Counted from the first letter of the stretch, positions 1 through 12,998 are shown. The stretch is DNA of 64,000 nucleotides from Lutraria lutraria (GCA_964023205.1 OZ026833.1:5041138-5105137); one strand, 5' to 3'. Notes: generated by a model not told the origin, from the sequence alone. Numbers and translations: made by a program.

Positions 1-107
1 TTACATGAATACCAAAATATAAATTCTAATTTCCGCGGTAAAGTTCTTACCCTTCAACTTCAAGTTGCATTATTTACATTATGCCCCTACAATGTGTTTT
101 GAATATA

Positions 108-260
108 CGTTTAAACCTGTTTTTAAAACCATCTTTCTTCTTTGAAAAACCGTCATTGATTAGTTAGAAGAAACTGACCTCCGAATAAAGGCCATCTGGC
201 TATAATGGTCAAGATTATTTCGTCTTTACCGAGAATTGCCTTTGTTCTAAGGTTTGACTG
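108..260 (+). mobile_element. MITE, family 2 (CAGT-type TIR), single-unit copy
   Basis: A diverged short TIR element. Its left end reads TTTAAACCTG and its right end GCCTTTG...GGTTTGACTG. The interior has CTCCGAATAAAGGCCATCTG, which matches the 70-bp unit repeated at 41.9-42.7 kb, and TTTCGTCTTTACC, which matches that element's right arm. Only one internal unit is present, so this looks like the unexpanded form. Flanks are TA on the left and CA on the right. No coding capacity. Confidence 0.6.
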
Positions 261-352
261 CATTTTACATTCCTAGTCCACAGAACATCTTTCAGCATGC
301 TTATATTAGTTCTTACATTGCCTTTTTGCTGTTCACCACTCTTAATTACAGC

Positions 353-479
353 CATAGGCACTCGATTCCGTGATTTTTGTAATGAAGATTTTTCTTTCGA
401 CGGATTTGCGTTGTTTGATGTGTGAAATTGAAAAATAACGTATGTAAACGTATAAAAATCACGGAATCGAGTGCCTATG
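353..479. mobile_element. 127-bp MITE with 26-bp perfect TIRs and 8-bp target duplication
   Basis: The left arm from 353 starts CATAGGCACTCGATTCCGTG and its exact reverse complement ends at 479; identity runs for 26 bases before the first mismatch. The element is flanked by an 8-bp direct repeat, ATTACAGC, at 345-352 and 480-487. An 8-bp duplication is the hAT-superfamily pattern, so a hAT-type non-autonomous element is the likely class. The near-perfect arms suggest a recent insertion. The interior (about 70 bp) is AT-rich and non-coding. Confidence 0.8.
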
Positions 480-532
480 ATTACAGCCAATAAAGTGAGT
501 CTCCTTAAGTCTGTTTATTCAACTACAAATGT

Positions 533-608
533 CTGGTCTTCCTGTGTCTTATCGTCCCTTTCTCTGAGGCGGCCCTGAAATGACCATAGCTGTCGAATAG
601 ACCGTTAA
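533..608 (+). mobile_element. SINE family C, 3-prime tail fragment
   Basis: Contains GGCCCTGAAATGACCATAGC followed by TGTCGAATAG and CGTTAAAC. The same string closes the SINE C copy near 41390-41425 and, inverted, opens the minus-strand copy near 12120. Only the 3-prime end is present; no tRNA-like head is seen, as expected for 5-prime-truncated retroposition. Confidence 0.6.
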
Positions 609-2096
609 ACAACTGATGAACGTAAACATTCATATCATCACGTTGGTAAACATTCTTGCCATATTGTTAATTACATGAATGGAATACGCTGCTCCCTCTG
701 CCTTGTAGATCTACGTCTATGATATACATATAAAACCCTTTGGATGCCATTTACATTTTTGTAGCGTCCCAGTCGTCCAAAATAATACTTATATCTATGC
801 TCAGACCAATTTTGCAGATCAATTAGCAGGCACTTGACAAAAGTAAGTACATCAGAAAATGGTGCTTGTATTGAAAGCAGAAATCAATACAAGACATCAA
901 AATACATTAATTACAAGCAATAAACTATCAACAGCAGATGTTCTCCGTTCAGGGAATCAGACAGAAATCATCTTTCCATCTTGATTAAGATTGATAGGGA
1001 AGTTAAAATTGGAAAAGGGATACACAGTGTCTGAATTGTAAACTGTATATTACTTTAAAATCTAAGACCATGTAAGCGTATAACTTGATTGCTGTTTACA
1101 AAATATCAGGAAAATCTTAGATTTAGGGAAGCACTTCAGTATAAACGACTGTTCGTGTCTGAACCAATTTCTTAAGTAATAGCTCTACTAGACTCAACAT
1201 GTAAGTGGTTTGTAGACATACGTTGTTTCATGACTCAAATAAAATTGATGTTTTTTTGTTATTTTCGAATATCAATATTTCATCAACTATTGACATTCCT
1301 TGATGTATTTAAGAGGATAATATGCTCATTAAGCAAGTGTTAAGTTAAATTTTAGATGAGGCCTGAATTGATTGACAAAGTACTGTCCGAAAGTGGTTCA
1401 CTTTTCTTAGTAGGAGAACAGGCACGTGATTGAAGAGTACACAAAAAAATGAATAACAAGAACAACTATAACAAAACGTTATAGGTAGACGAATTACAAG
1501 AACCATATTGGTTTATGTTTTTTGTATGAAGTTGCTTTTTTCATAAAGGATATTGACTGTATATTTTATTCAATCCTCCATTCATAAGAATATAAAATAT
1601 GTATATGATATGAGTAATACACATTATAATGACAATCATGAGTATATACACATGAATAAATTCATGTATATAGTTCACAAGCACATGGTAATATCATACC
1701 CTACATCAATCAAATAGAATCAACCCTAAATGTTAACGAATTCACCATAAATCTGAGCACTATCATACAAGCACGTTAAACCTCAAATAGCCACACAACA
1801 ACTTGTCTAGGCAATGCCTTCATGATTTACTTACCTGTCAACTATTAATAGATTCAGTCATCACCATTAACCAATCAAATGGCCAGGATTAGCCAAACTA
1901 GTAATAGACACTACACTGTGTACTCGCAAACAGCTATAATAAACTAATACTCATAAGTATAATTCGTCTAGAAAAGCAGGGTAACAAAAGCTATATGGTG
2001 GAAGAGGAAATTAAATCTATGTAAAATACAATGAGAAATAATAACATTTACATTTACTCCTTTTTTATTCTATTTATAATAAAGACGTTGCCATCA
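609..2096. other. AT-rich intergenic or intronic DNA
   Basis: No open frame of note and no repeat family shared with the rest of the window. A small palindrome built on ATGAAT/ATTCAT lies near 1650-1670. Nothing else is supported. Confidence 0.6.
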
Positions 2097-2848
2097 ACGT
2101 GTGGGTAGTGTTGCCATCAACGTATGGGTAGAGTTGCCATTTCCGTGTGGGTAGTATTGTCATCTCCGTATTGTTAGTGTTGCCATCTCCATATGTGCGT
2201 AGTGTTACATTCTTCGTGTGTATGCAGAGCTGTCGTCTCCGTGTGTATGTGTGTGTGTATAGAGTTGCCATCTATCTCCGTGTTGATAGATTTGTCTTCA
2301 CCGTGTGTGTAGAGTTTCCATCAACGTATTGGTAGTGTTGCTTTTTCCGTGTTGGTAATGTTGCCATCTCTGTGTGTAGAGTTGCCATCTCCATATTAGT
2401 AGTGTTGCCATCTCCGTGTTGGTAGAGTTGTCATTTCTGTGTGTGAAGAGTTGCCATCCATGTGTTGGTAGAGTTGCCATTTCCGTGTTGGTAGAGTTGC
2501 CATTTCTGTGTGTGATGAGTTGCCATCTCTGCGTTGGTAGAGTTGCCATTTCCGTGTGTGTAGAGTTGCCATTTCCGTATTTGCAGTGTTGCCATTTCCG
2601 TGTGAGTAGAGTTGGTTGCCATCTCCGTGTTGGTAGAGTTGCCATTTCTGTGTTGGTAGAGTTGTCATCTTCTTGTTGGTAGAAATACAATTTCCGTGTT
2701 GGTATAGTTGCAAACTCCGTGTTGGTAGGGATTGCCATCTCTGAGCTGGTATAGTTGCCATCTTCATGCTAGTAGTGCTGCCATTTCCGTGTGTGTAGAT
2801 TTGTCATCTCCGTGTTGGTAGGGTTGTCATCTCCGTGTCAGTAGACTA
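2097..2848. repeat. Minisatellite, about 23-bp unit, about 33 copies
   Basis: The unit is of the form GTTGCCATTTCCGTGTTGG plus TAGA, with 21- to 24-bp length variants and many substitutions (CTCC, TTCC, AACG; TTGG, TGTG). Unit starts at 2473 and 2496 give the 23-bp step. Short open frames on both strands here (for example minus 2298-2738, with a recurring Met-Ala-Thr-Leu-Pro-Thr pattern) are by-products of the repeat. High divergence between units suggests an old array. Confidence 0.9.
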
Positions 2849-3465
2849 GAAGCATGGTAACCTACTTGGAAAGGTACAAATGCATGACAACTTTCCCGTG
2901 AAACTGATGGTTTCTTTCTAACCATAAATAATTAAGAAGTATTTATTACTGGTTGCACAGCTGAAAGTGACATTTTAACTGCTCTCCTGTGGGACTCTAC
3001 AAATACCACACAACTAGATTTAAACAAGACAGTTACACAAGACAGAAACACGAATAGCAATATAAACATAATGTGCTCAGTAAAGTACAAACACAGAACA
3101 CAAATAAAGATGACATTTTAAGAGATTTGGTTTTGTCCTGCAAAGTTCGTAGTTCAAGAGTTTAATTATTCGGCGATGGAAAACCAATGATACGAAGGCC
3201 TCTAAATAACGACTTGTTATCCCGAACACCAATACACAGTCGCATTCAAAAGGTATAATTATACATAACAAGAAACAAGTCCCTTGCATTACCCTATTTG
3301 GTCACCAAACATTATGTATAAAAAAGTTATGCAATTAATACTTTCTTTGCACAAACTAAAAACGAACCATTAACAAAACAGGCGTTTGCATTAAATTAGC
3401 AAAACTGCCAACACAAATAAGGGTATCTTGAATGGTATTTTTAGTTGTTAGTCAACAACGTAATA
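2849..3465. other. Unassigned AT-rich DNA
   Basis: Between the 23-bp array and the first family 1 MITE. A 70-codon minus-strand open frame (3077-3289) has no recognisable domain, and I do not treat it as a gene. Confidence 0.5.
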
Positions 3466-3467
3466 TA

Positions 3468-3623
3468 CAGTGCAACCTCTCCAGAGTGTAGCAAAATTAT
3501 GTTGTTGTTGAAAGGTTGTTGCTCTACATAGGTTAAATTAACAGTACTGTGGAAAAAATACGCTCTTATTGATGGGTGGATGTTGCTCAAGAGAGAGAGA
3601 GCTGTTCTGGAGAGGTTGTACTG
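3468..3623 (-). mobile_element. MITE, family 1 (CAGTRCAACCTCTCC TIR), single-unit copy
   Basis: The left end is CAGTGCAACCTCTCCAGA and the right end is the inverted TCTGGAGAGGTTGTACTG. Both sides are flanked by TA (3466-3467 and 3624-3625), the target duplication of Tc1/mariner/pogo-type transposons. The unit GTTGCTCAAGAGAGAGAG near 3588 is the inverted form of the 54-bp unit amplified at 43.2-46.0 kb. The copy is 156 bp and has no coding capacity. Confidence 0.75.
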
Positions 3624-3625
3624 TA

Positions 3626-6581
3626 GACGTAATTCTGCAATATTTCTTTTAAAATTCAGTTAAATTCAAATGATTGGATAATTAGACACGGAGTTTAAAT
3701 AATATATTTACCATCACGATGATCTCAGTTTCGTTATTTTACTTTTCAATCAATTAGAACCATTTACATTCATAACTTCAACACTTATTCTCTCTCAAAT
3801 TAGTTTTATAATTGTTTTGTCTTCCTCTGAGACTTGAGTTTGTTTTATTGTCTAGTCTAATTAATTTCCAGCAATCGATCTCTCTAATTTATACAACCTA
3901 AAGATTAATCAGGAGATTTTAAAATTGATTTAGTCGCGTGTGGCTAATTTGATGAATAATTGTTTTGCTTTATTCAATTGCTATTGATTTAAGAACTAAT
4001 TCTGATTTCAGTAAACTGCTGACTGAGTGTTGTTTTAAGTCACACTTCTGTTCTAAATAATCTAATTCGTTTTTTTAATGGTATTTATTTAGAGGGCGGT
4101 CTTTATTCGGAAGTAGCAACTTACATAGATTTAACTGTACTTCATAAAGTACTCGTATTACTTATTTGAATTTTTTACGGAGGAGATGCGGTCTGCATAG
4201 CGCTGCAAAATAAGTTCGGTGTATATTTCTTGTATTTGATACACAATGTATGCATATTGGATGCGTGTTTGACTTCGATCTGCGTTTCTCATCTCCTGTA
4301 AGTAGCATGCAACATGATTAATGTTCAGATCATGTCAGATGTGTTAATATCGTCTGATATAACAAATACAACATGACGTATTTCTCTGTAAATAATACAA
4401 TGATTAATAAGGGAAATACATTCGGTTAGAATATTATGTATGGCTCAGAATACACGTGGGTGCGAATATTTTATCGAATAAAATATCATCCTATTTTGAA
4501 ATAAGACAACGGTTGATATCGTTTATTATTGTCTCCAAACCCTCTAGCTACCACTCTCAAACTATCGAAAACATCGTATCGGGCATGGTCTAAACGACCC
4601 GGAAATTTCATTTGGAACGGCGAAGTCTGTCGTCAGCTGTTTGAACAGTTTGCATTATTTTCTAATCGTGCTTGACTTCTTATTTTGTCCCGGATTGTAC
4701 TTGTATGGAATTGCACAGAAACTCCTTTTCCTAAAACAAACAAAAAAATGTGTGAAGTCTCTCTCGTATAAAAGTGTTTTTTCCTATTTTGAGCGTTTGT
4801 TACCTTTAGAGAATGCAAGAAACCATTAAAATGGTATAAGAGTTTTATGACAAAACTATTTAACTAGATAATGTAAAACTTGAATGTATGTGGTCTGCAA
4901 CACAGACGTTGCCTTCTCACAAAACGTCTTTCGCAAGATTTAAAACCCTGAAAGTCTGAAAGTATTTACAAACGAAATATTCCCAAGTATCGTCTGTGAC
5001 TATAATGGAATTAATTCCAGCAAACATTTTCTGAAATGAATGATTTGTCACCTTCACAAATATTACGTAGCTGTAAAATTATAGACAAGGGAAATTAATT
5101 ACTTGAACAACACACTATTAAAATATCAGGATTTGTCTAGTCCTGTCTTGCAGACATATGGTGAGAAGAAGAAATGATTTGTTTTTGTTCCACGGTGGGT
5201 TAATTCAGTTAAACACAATCCGTTCTCCTCAAGGACTACTGAAGTAGAGAACACATTGTTCGTGTATAGAATGAGAAAGTTCATTCGGCGAGGCTTAGAA
5301 AACTGAAATGGGCGAAGCTCTTGCAAACCCGTCTCAGCTTTTGCGTCTCCAACTCGGCACCAAACATGTATTCGATTTATCATATTTGTAAATCAACATA
5401 AGCCTCAGCACTCCATTTACCTGGATTTAAAACACACGTAGTGCCTCACTTCGTCAGCCTCATAACCGTTCCGCAACATGACGCGACAGTAAAATAGTCC
5501 CATACAATCGCCACGATATTTGGAATAAAAACTAAAAAAAAAATACGTTGAGATTTTAAATATCAACTTTATTTATAGCGTTTTCTCATCATATAATACA
5601 AAACAGCACAATACTTTGGATCCAGCGCGTGGGCATACAAGGTGACGAAAATAAAATAAACCACGTGACCATTTTACAGGATAATACCTAGTTTATTTAT
5701 AAGTCTAAGATATTGCAGAAACGGGATAAACACAGCTTTTTACGCATTACTACATCGTGCAATAATAAGTATGATAAGTATCATTGTATGTGTGTCAATT
5801 GTACAAATCTCTGACTGGTTCAAATCTATATTACATTTTATGTCATTTCAATACAGACGTAAGTGTCATTTCATGGTGAGGTATATTGTAAGTGGAATTC
5901 TGTTTCTGTTTAATTGCCCAATGTCTACAGTATTATTTGTTAACACATTTGAACGTAAGAAACTTTAACAACTCGAACAAAGAGGCCACCGATGATTCTA
6001 CAGATCTACAACCCCGTTTCTCATACTGTTCAGAAGGTAGGTCAAATTAACTAGGCTTATAATTTTCTACTTCAGTTACCTATAAAGTCCATTGAAACGG
6101 TATTATCTTGCCGTACCTTGCCATTTGTACATTGTCATGACGTGAAAACTACCGTTTTATTCACCGTACGTTTTAATTCCACCATTCGCATCCATTGGTA
6201 TCGTGTTAATGTCTTGCATTAAGATATTGTGAATATCTTCACGAGTCTCCGTCAAAAATATTGATCGTGAGACATTTAATCAATTCTGGACAGACAAATG
6301 AAAACTATAGGACGACAAAAAATTTATGACAAAGCATACACCATAAAGACAAATAATGAAGTTAGCGAAACAGCATCCTGAGGATTTATTTTTAATTCAG
6401 AAATTCTCGTCTGGAGGACATTCGGCTGCGTGAATATTTGTGCAGCTCTGTGACAACGATATTGCAGCTGTAAACCTCCAAATGAATTTCTAATAACTAA
6501 TACTTATAACTTACATGAGCAATTTCGGAATTCTGAAATAATTAAGCATTTACGTTACCACTAGTAACAAACTGTTCTCAG
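3626..6581. other. Long stretch without a supported gene
   Basis: AT-rich. Open frames up to 85 codons (minus 5126-5383) have no recognisable motif. Within it, 5630-5690 carries GTGACGAAAATAAAATAAAC followed by CACGTGACCA, which recurs at about 63285-63325; this is a dispersed repeat of unknown class that carries an E-box CACGTG. Confidence 0.5.
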
Positions 6582-6800
6582 GGCTGCGGCCGTGGTCCAG
6601 TTGTTAGTGTGCTGGATTTGCAACCTGGCGGTCCAGGTTTGATTCCCTTTTATGACAATTTGTCAAACATGCCGATTTTCCTCCAGCACCCAGATGTTGA
6701 GGAGATACCAGTTCCTTGTGGAAGGGTAAGTTAGTACTGGTTAGAATACCGTCTAGGAAAGCGAAACCTGGATAAATAAATGATACATTTAAACTGTTCT
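6582..6800 (+). mobile_element. SINE family A (tRNA-derived head)
   Basis: The head reads GCGGCCGTGGTCCAGTTG...GCTGGATTTGCAACCTGGCG with a decayed B box (GGTTTGATTCCC). The core carries GATACCAGTTCCTTGTGGAA, GGGTAAGTTAGTACTGGTTA and GAATACCGTCTAGG. The closest relative in the window is at 60126-60366. The usual 3-prime ACGGCGTTAAAC tail is missing, so the copy is truncated or decayed at the end. Confidence 0.8.
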
Positions 6801-7920
6801 CATTTACTGTCGAACTTATAAATAATTCACAGGGAAGCGCTCGAGTTGTCCTTGTAAGTAATTGGTAGAATTTGGGTATCATCAATATACATGTATCCCA
6901 AACCATAATCTCTTGTACATACATGTACATTATATCATTAATGGAGTTTAGAGTTGTGAAATCAATAATTTAATGGTGTCACGGAAATGGAACCATTTCA
7001 TAAGATAATTACTTTTGTAATTTAGGTTACACTACGTTACAGAAGAAACATGTTTTCTAAGTTTATTTGGCGAGCCGTCCACTTTTATTCTTTACTGATT
7101 CGGATCACCTGCTGGTTATTGTTTCATTTTTTTAAACTTAGTTCAATCAAATCTTCATTATGATATTGATAATAATATACATTTTCATTGAAAACACAAT
7201 ATCAATGTACATTCCAGCATGATCAGAAAATCATGAGATGGAATAAATTCTAGAACTTTTACAATACAATTTATCTTAAAATTTGTAATTGACTGTTATA
7301 ATGTTATTCATTGCAATCATATAATAATTTTACGTGTGGGTCTCTCATTTTAAAAGCATGAAAAATGTATCTTGACAAGATTAAGCACACATTGTTTACC
7401 TGAGTAATACAAAATTGTTAAATGACTGAATACATATATGGTTCAAATTGTGCTCAGAGATGTACTGTGAACGTAATTCAGCATTAAGAGGGCATTTCAA
7501 AATAACATAATAATAATTAGACAGATTTCAGCTGCTGCTAGACAGATCAATACAAACATGATGTCGAACACAGACAAGGTGTAAAGGCATATACCTCCGG
7601 GCTTTTAACTATTTATATGATAACTGCTTCAACAGAACATTTACTTGCGATGCTGTTGTCAGTGTCTGTGAGGTAGGATGGATCATATTCAGTCATATTG
7701 TCTACACAACATAATCCGTAATAAATGCGCTATATCATTTTATGCCAAATAATAATATTATATTAGCTGCTTGACGAAATGAACACCAAGGCTACGTACT
7801 ATATTTTTAGATAATTAATATTTGTTCAGAGACATGCCTATAGTGTTTAGTTATATATTCAGTCCAGTGCACACACACAGACACTTGTAAAATGATAACT
7901 ACTAAAATCATATTTGTGAG
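6801..7920. other. Unassigned AT-rich DNA
   Basis: No open frame or repeat family recognised. GAGGGCATTTCAAAATAAC near 7488 weakly resembles the GAGGCCATTTGAAACG string that follows two SINE A copies (26772, 62204). Confidence 0.4.
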
Positions 7921-8165
7921 GTAGCTGTCCAGCTAACTTACGGAAGGTCGATGGTTCACCAACAGCCAGAGTCACGTGGTAACATTAATCAGCCGGTGAC
8001 TATAGAGGGAGACCTAAGGCTTATACCTAGATAGAAACACCGACCTTCATTGATCTAGCTTGACAACTTATGTATGAAAGTTTGTCACAGACGGGATTCG
8101 AACTCTCAGCGGTGAGGGGCCAGCGATTACAATCTGAGACCATAAACAACCGACAGCGAATGTTG
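7921..8165 (-). mobile_element. SINE family B, minus strand
   Basis: Reading the minus strand, the tRNA-like head has B box GAGAGTTCGAATCCCGTC near 8090-8110. The body contains (plus strand) AGCTGTCCAGCTAACTTACG and GGTCGATGGTTC. The string shared with the copies at 16265, 49960 and 61140 (TAAGCTAGCTGGACAGCT in the other orientation) defines the family. Confidence 0.7.
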
Positions 8166-8475
8166 TAATAGTAAATAGTAGTTATCTTCACCAATCATAC
8201 AACACCAAATAGTCGAGAAATAAATGAAATAAACCACAGCGTCAGATAAAACTGAACTTGACAACACAGTTCTCTGGTTTACCCTCAATGATTGATTCGT
8301 TTCAGAGGGTTAATGGACGTTTTCCAACGTTACTTCCGTCGTATTTACCTAACCAGTTGTCCTAGACATTCTTAGAACCGCACTAACTTCACATACCCAA
8401 CTTTCGCGGACATGCTGATTTGGAAAATCGATAAAAAATTTACATTAAACAAAGAAGGGGGTTTTCACTATAATC

Positions 8476-8850
8476 GTCATAACTTTTATTCTATTTAAAA
8501 TACGAAATTTGTACTCATCACAAAAGTTTAATTAATCTTTTATCTTTCTTATGGTGTATTTTTTATTATTTTGAATTAATTCTTTCTTCGACCCTTTTGC
8601 GTTTGAAAAAGACACCTATCGATTCCCTCTATATTCAATGTAAAAAGCGTAAAATTGGTAGATTTTTCAATGAAAATTTGATGTTTTCAGCATCATAACT
8701 TTTTTTGGGGAAATGTGATCAAATTTGTACTCATTGCATTCGTTTTGAAAATTTAATTTCTTTCACCATGTAAAATATGAAAACAATCAAATAATATCTT
8801 CTTCGACCCTTTTGATGATTTTTAAAACTACCCCTTAGATTTTTTTAAGT
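8476..8850. repeat. Diverged direct duplication, two units about 220 bp apart
   Basis: Unit one (from about 8476) has CATAACTTTTATTC, TTTGTACTCATCACA and later CTTCGACCCTTTTGCG. Unit two (from about 8692) has CATAACTTTTTTTGG, TTTGTACTCATTGCA and CTTCGACCCTTTTGATG in the same order and spacing. The duplication is old. It may be a fragment of a larger transposon, but no coding frame survives. Confidence 0.55.
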
Positions 8851-9837
8851 TCAATTCGTCAATCGTTCGTCAAATCTCGGACATTTACGTACGTTTACGG
8901 AAACAACGATCATTTGGCGAAGATCATATCTGCTGATTAGGTATCTATGTATATACAGCCACAGCATGATGTATTATACAGGGTAATAAACATTGGACGC
9001 GTTGAATCAAGTTTTAGGATAATTGAGGTTGAAGACTAAAACATATTACAACATGGATGAAAATATTAGAATATGTGAAATATTTTACTTTACTTCCGTA
9101 TAAAAGCAAAATCGATATTTATAACCAAATTTGTTGATATTATAAAAAAATAACATAAATAAAAAAATGGTTTTCACTATTGTTAAAGCCCCATTAGCTT
9201 TTTGGATGTTAAAATTGAAGTAGGTCTTATTCTACCTAGACAGATGTGAAACTGACTTTTACTTGCAATAAAAACGTTCCAATTTTTTTATCACAAAGTA
9301 TATATAGAAATACAGCACAGTATTTTTTAATCATGTTGCAAAAAATAAGAAAAGGCATCTGACAACTATTTTATGAGATGTGCCTAATGGAAGGCATAAT
9401 GTAAATATTTTTACAGATCAAGTAATATATATTTCTTATATTTTACGATTGTTCTAATGTTTTCATCTATTGTTCTAATTGACCTTAAATAGACGATGAC
9501 ATTTCATTAAATGAAATTTATTATTAATTCATTTTTGATAATATAATTATATGCTAAATATATCATTTTGGCATACGTCCACATGTCACTTATAAAAACA
9601 TGTCATAAAATAATATAGATTACCTACTTTGTATATCTATTTTTTCAATGATGTGTAAACAAAGGACGGATAATAAAATCCCTTTGGAATCCCTTTATAT
9701 GGTTGCTAACTTTACCTGATTATTGATTTTTTATACGCATCTCACATTGACTCACAAACAATTGGGCACGTCGAGTTATATTTGTTAGATATCATTTCAA
9801 TCAAATTGCAGAAATTGATTGTACTGTTTATATACAC
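8851..9837. other. Unassigned very AT-rich DNA
   Basis: No open frame of note and no recognisable repeat. Confidence 0.5.
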
Positions 9838-10030
9838 CAGGGCCCGTATTCACAAACCAACTAAGATGAAAAATCATCTAAGAATCCCGAAAGTATCTTA
9901 GTTTTCGCCAAGTTTTGCTAACTTTGTAAGATTTTTCTTAACTTTCGTCTTAGAGTGAAAAACATTCTTAGAAAAATTCTTAGATCGACGATTTTTATCT
10001 TTAAAGTTTAGTCAAGGTACGAGGTGTCTT
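9838..10030. mobile_element. Possible DNA-transposon remnant with repeated CTTAG/CTAAG words
   Basis: Starts with AGGGCCCGTATTCACAAAC, an end type common in animal non-autonomous elements. It is then packed with short inverted words (CTAAGA, TCTTAG, TTCTTAGA) over about 150 bp. I cannot find the matching right terminus, so class and limits are uncertain. Confidence 0.3.
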
Positions 10031-11139
10031 AACTTAGATAAAAACAAAACGAAAATGGATGCTTCGTCGAACTCATTATTTTTCTATATCTATGAAGATT
10101 CCAAATTCTAATCGATTAATTTCTTGGATTATGAACTTTTAAACACTTTTCTGTCGTTAAACAATTTATGGTGACATTAGTAAAGACAGATATCAGTGAT
10201 TAATGTGATTTTGATGTGATAAACATTTAGACAGATAAACATTGCTTTACATGAACACTTTTGGGTGTAAATATTTTCAGGCAATGTTTGCTGTATTAAT
10301 GTTTGATATGAACATGAAATCCAAGGACAACTGTATAATCTTAAATCGTTATTACCTTGTATAAATTTTGTTGTGAATGCCCATATTGTGATGTTTGTTC
10401 CAGCTGAAAGCACATGCATGCAAGTACTTCTTTGTGAATTTAGTATAGTATCATTTATAACTTAATTATTCTTTTGTGCAGTGTGTTGAATAGAGTATAA
10501 TACAGGTATAAGCTATTTTAAAACTACCAGTAAACATGCAATTGTATCAGGCCTTGGCAATATGAATTCAGTGAAGTAAATGATATCAGTAAACTTTAAA
10601 ATAAAATGCATTTGTATGAATTTGAAATAAATGCTGCACAACTGAAAGATGTTTTTGTTAATTAACCATTAATGTTCACTTATGGATGAAACATTATACA
10701 GCCATGTTTCAGTAGTGAGAATAAATGTATTGTAAGCTAATGTGTTTATATGCAGAATAGAATCAAATTACTATTTGACTGTGCATACAATAACAAAATT
10801 ATTACTAGGATTCTTGAATTTAGTCTTTTCATAATATTCGCATTTGCAAAATTAATTTTACTGATGAAACAAATTAATGTCAATATGATACGTTTCTGTC
10901 CATTTTAACGAAGTACATAATAGTTGGGATCTAAAAGTTATACAGTGAAATATCGATTTTTGGATCAATTAAGATAACATATTTTATCTGTTACGCGTGA
11001 CTGACTTTATTACTTTATGACCCCTAATAAAGTCAGCATAACGCAAGCAAGGAGGGTAACAATAGGTAGACTGTATATAAACCCCTGAATTGTAGTTGTT
11101 TCCCTTGAAAATTGATCAGATACTCGATAAGACCATGTC
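10031..11139. other. Unassigned AT-rich DNA with one strong hairpin
   Basis: Contains a 13-bp-stem hairpin near 10998-11037 (CTGACTTTATTA / TAATAAAGTCAG, loop about 12 bases). No gene is supported. Confidence 0.45.
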
Positions 11140-11310
11140 CGCCAAAGTTGGACATGACCTGCCGCAACTAACCAGCAACTTCTCTGTATTTATTAGAGGA
11201 TTGACATTTTTGTCAAATTTGCTAAGAAGGGTATGGCCTGTCCCGACCGAGATTCGAATCAGGATCGCCGGGTTATAAGACTAAGGCGCACTATAATGAC
11301 CAATGACTCT
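11140..11310 (-). mobile_element. SINE family A, minus strand, 3-prime truncated
   Basis: On the minus strand the head has CTTATAACCCGGCGATCC and B box GATTCGAATCTCGG (11238-11262 on plus). It is followed by GGCCATACCC and a core with TTGCTGGTTAG. The GTTAGTACTGG and ACGGCGTTAAAC parts are missing. Confidence 0.75.
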
Positions 11311-12114
11311 TTATTAATAGTCCGTTGGTAATTGCCGCAATAAATGTAACAGTTAGATAAGTATATGATCTGTATGAACGTAATATCAATTGAACGAGCT
11401 GCTATTCTCTGTAATTTGCATTAACTTCTGTAAATATTATCACCGTATCAAGATTATGCAAATGTAGTCTAGCTACCGAAATGATCGTCAATCAATGATA
11501 AAGAAGAGTTCAAGCTCCCAACGACTTAACATATTGACCTGAATCTGAAATATACATAAGACATGGATTCCTAGTGGAAAACACATCCTGGACACCTCCC
11601 TATCCAAAAATAACCTTCCCTCAACCTCAAACCATACCCAAACCACCTTACATAACATAAAGGACCGTACAAAAAATGAAGACAAAACACAAATCTTCCA
11701 GGACGGTCTGTTGCCAAGTTGAAGTATACACATAAACTAAAGACAGGACAGCAACAATCACGCAAGAGGTAAACAAGACAAGACCACTTAACACTGTCTA
11801 CAACAATAATCTGATATCATTAAGTCCGAATTCCAGTCGAGCATAAAATGTAATCAAGTCTCCCAACAATACACGCACATGATTTAGAGATAAACACAAA
11901 ACGCAAAAACACCATTGTTATTGCCTTCGGAGATGAATATACTAATCTGTCTAGAAATGGACTTGTTCTAGTTTAAATCCGACGTAAGCTTATAGCAATT
12001 GTGCTTTGTATTATACGACCGCACACTTCTGGTTCAGATTATCTGAAAATTAACATTTTCCTTGGGAAGCAATTATACTCTGAGACACTTTTATTTATAT
12101 ATTGTTTTATGGCC
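11311..12114. other. Unassigned DNA with a C/A-rich segment
   Basis: About 11580-11700 is unusually C- and A-rich on the plus strand (for example CCTTCCCTCAACCTCAAACC) compared with its surroundings. Open frames up to 81 codons on the minus strand have no recognisable domain. Confidence 0.4.
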
Positions 12115-12412
12115 TATTCGACAGCTATGGTCATTTCAGAGAGGGGATATAAGACACAAGAGAACCCGCCATTTATATCTCTAGTCTTTTCGATTTTTTT
12201 CCTTGGTTCTTTATCGTGTCGGATGTAAAGTAGCGACACATGCCACGCCCCTTTCCCTGTGATTTTCTAGACACAGTACTTGGCTTGGTAGTTGGGAGGG
12301 GGACACTGAAGCAGCGAAATTCGAAAAGCAGAGCCGAGAATCGAACTCAATATCTTTCGTTTAGTAATCCATCGCGTTACCACTAGACCATCGATCGACT
12401 GTATTCTACTCT
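12115..12412 (-). mobile_element. SINE family C, near full length, minus strand
   Basis: Reading the minus strand from about 12408: GATCGATGGTCTAGTGGTAA (A-box region), GATTACTAAACG, then B box GAGTTCGATTCTCGG, GTCCCCCTCCCAACTACC, and at the end CTCTGAAATGACCATAGCTG. It is collinear with 49080-49350 along its whole length. RNA polymerase III promoter boxes are recognisable; activity is unknown. Confidence 0.8.
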
Positions 12413-12998
12413 GAGACACGTTCTGACTGTCTGCGACAGAATTACAGAAGGTTTTACGTTGTTTATGGTATCGATGTAGCAATAGTCTTATTTTCCATTC
12501 CCTACAGATCTTTGTTAAGGATTGGTTATTAAATACTTCAACGCAGAAAAGAGATCGTCTTTAGTCGGTGTTATAAACACTAATTTTGAGTGGCAATATC
12601 CTGTGGTATCCATTATGGATCTAAAAAATCTGACGCAAGTCAATTTACGACTATTCACTAGGTTTACGATTTAAACCAAATATCCAATTCGCAAACAGCA
12701 GTTTGGGCTCGGTTATCACAAGAGAAAATAATTTGCTATGATTGTTCATAGTTTCAAATGTTGTAAAGTCATATCTCTGACAAACATTTCTACCAAGCTA
12801 TGAATTCTATCATTCAGACAAATTATCTGCACAGAAATTGTCTACCCTTATCATTCTCTCAGTTGTGCAAGTTAGTGCCGCCTTTACATGTCAAATTCAT
12901 AGGGTGTTGGCGAGAATCACACATGTAAGAACTCACGTAATTATTTCACAAAAAAAAATATTAACAAGAAGCCAATCACCATCACCATCAAGGAATGA
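12413..12998. other. Unassigned DNA
   Basis: Holds a trinucleotide-like CACCATCACCATCA run near 12976. No gene or shared repeat recognised. Confidence 0.4.

Noticed and set aside
5126..5383. 85-codon minus frame
   Set aside because: Has an ATG but no recognisable motif or splice context; such a length can occur by chance in 64 kb.
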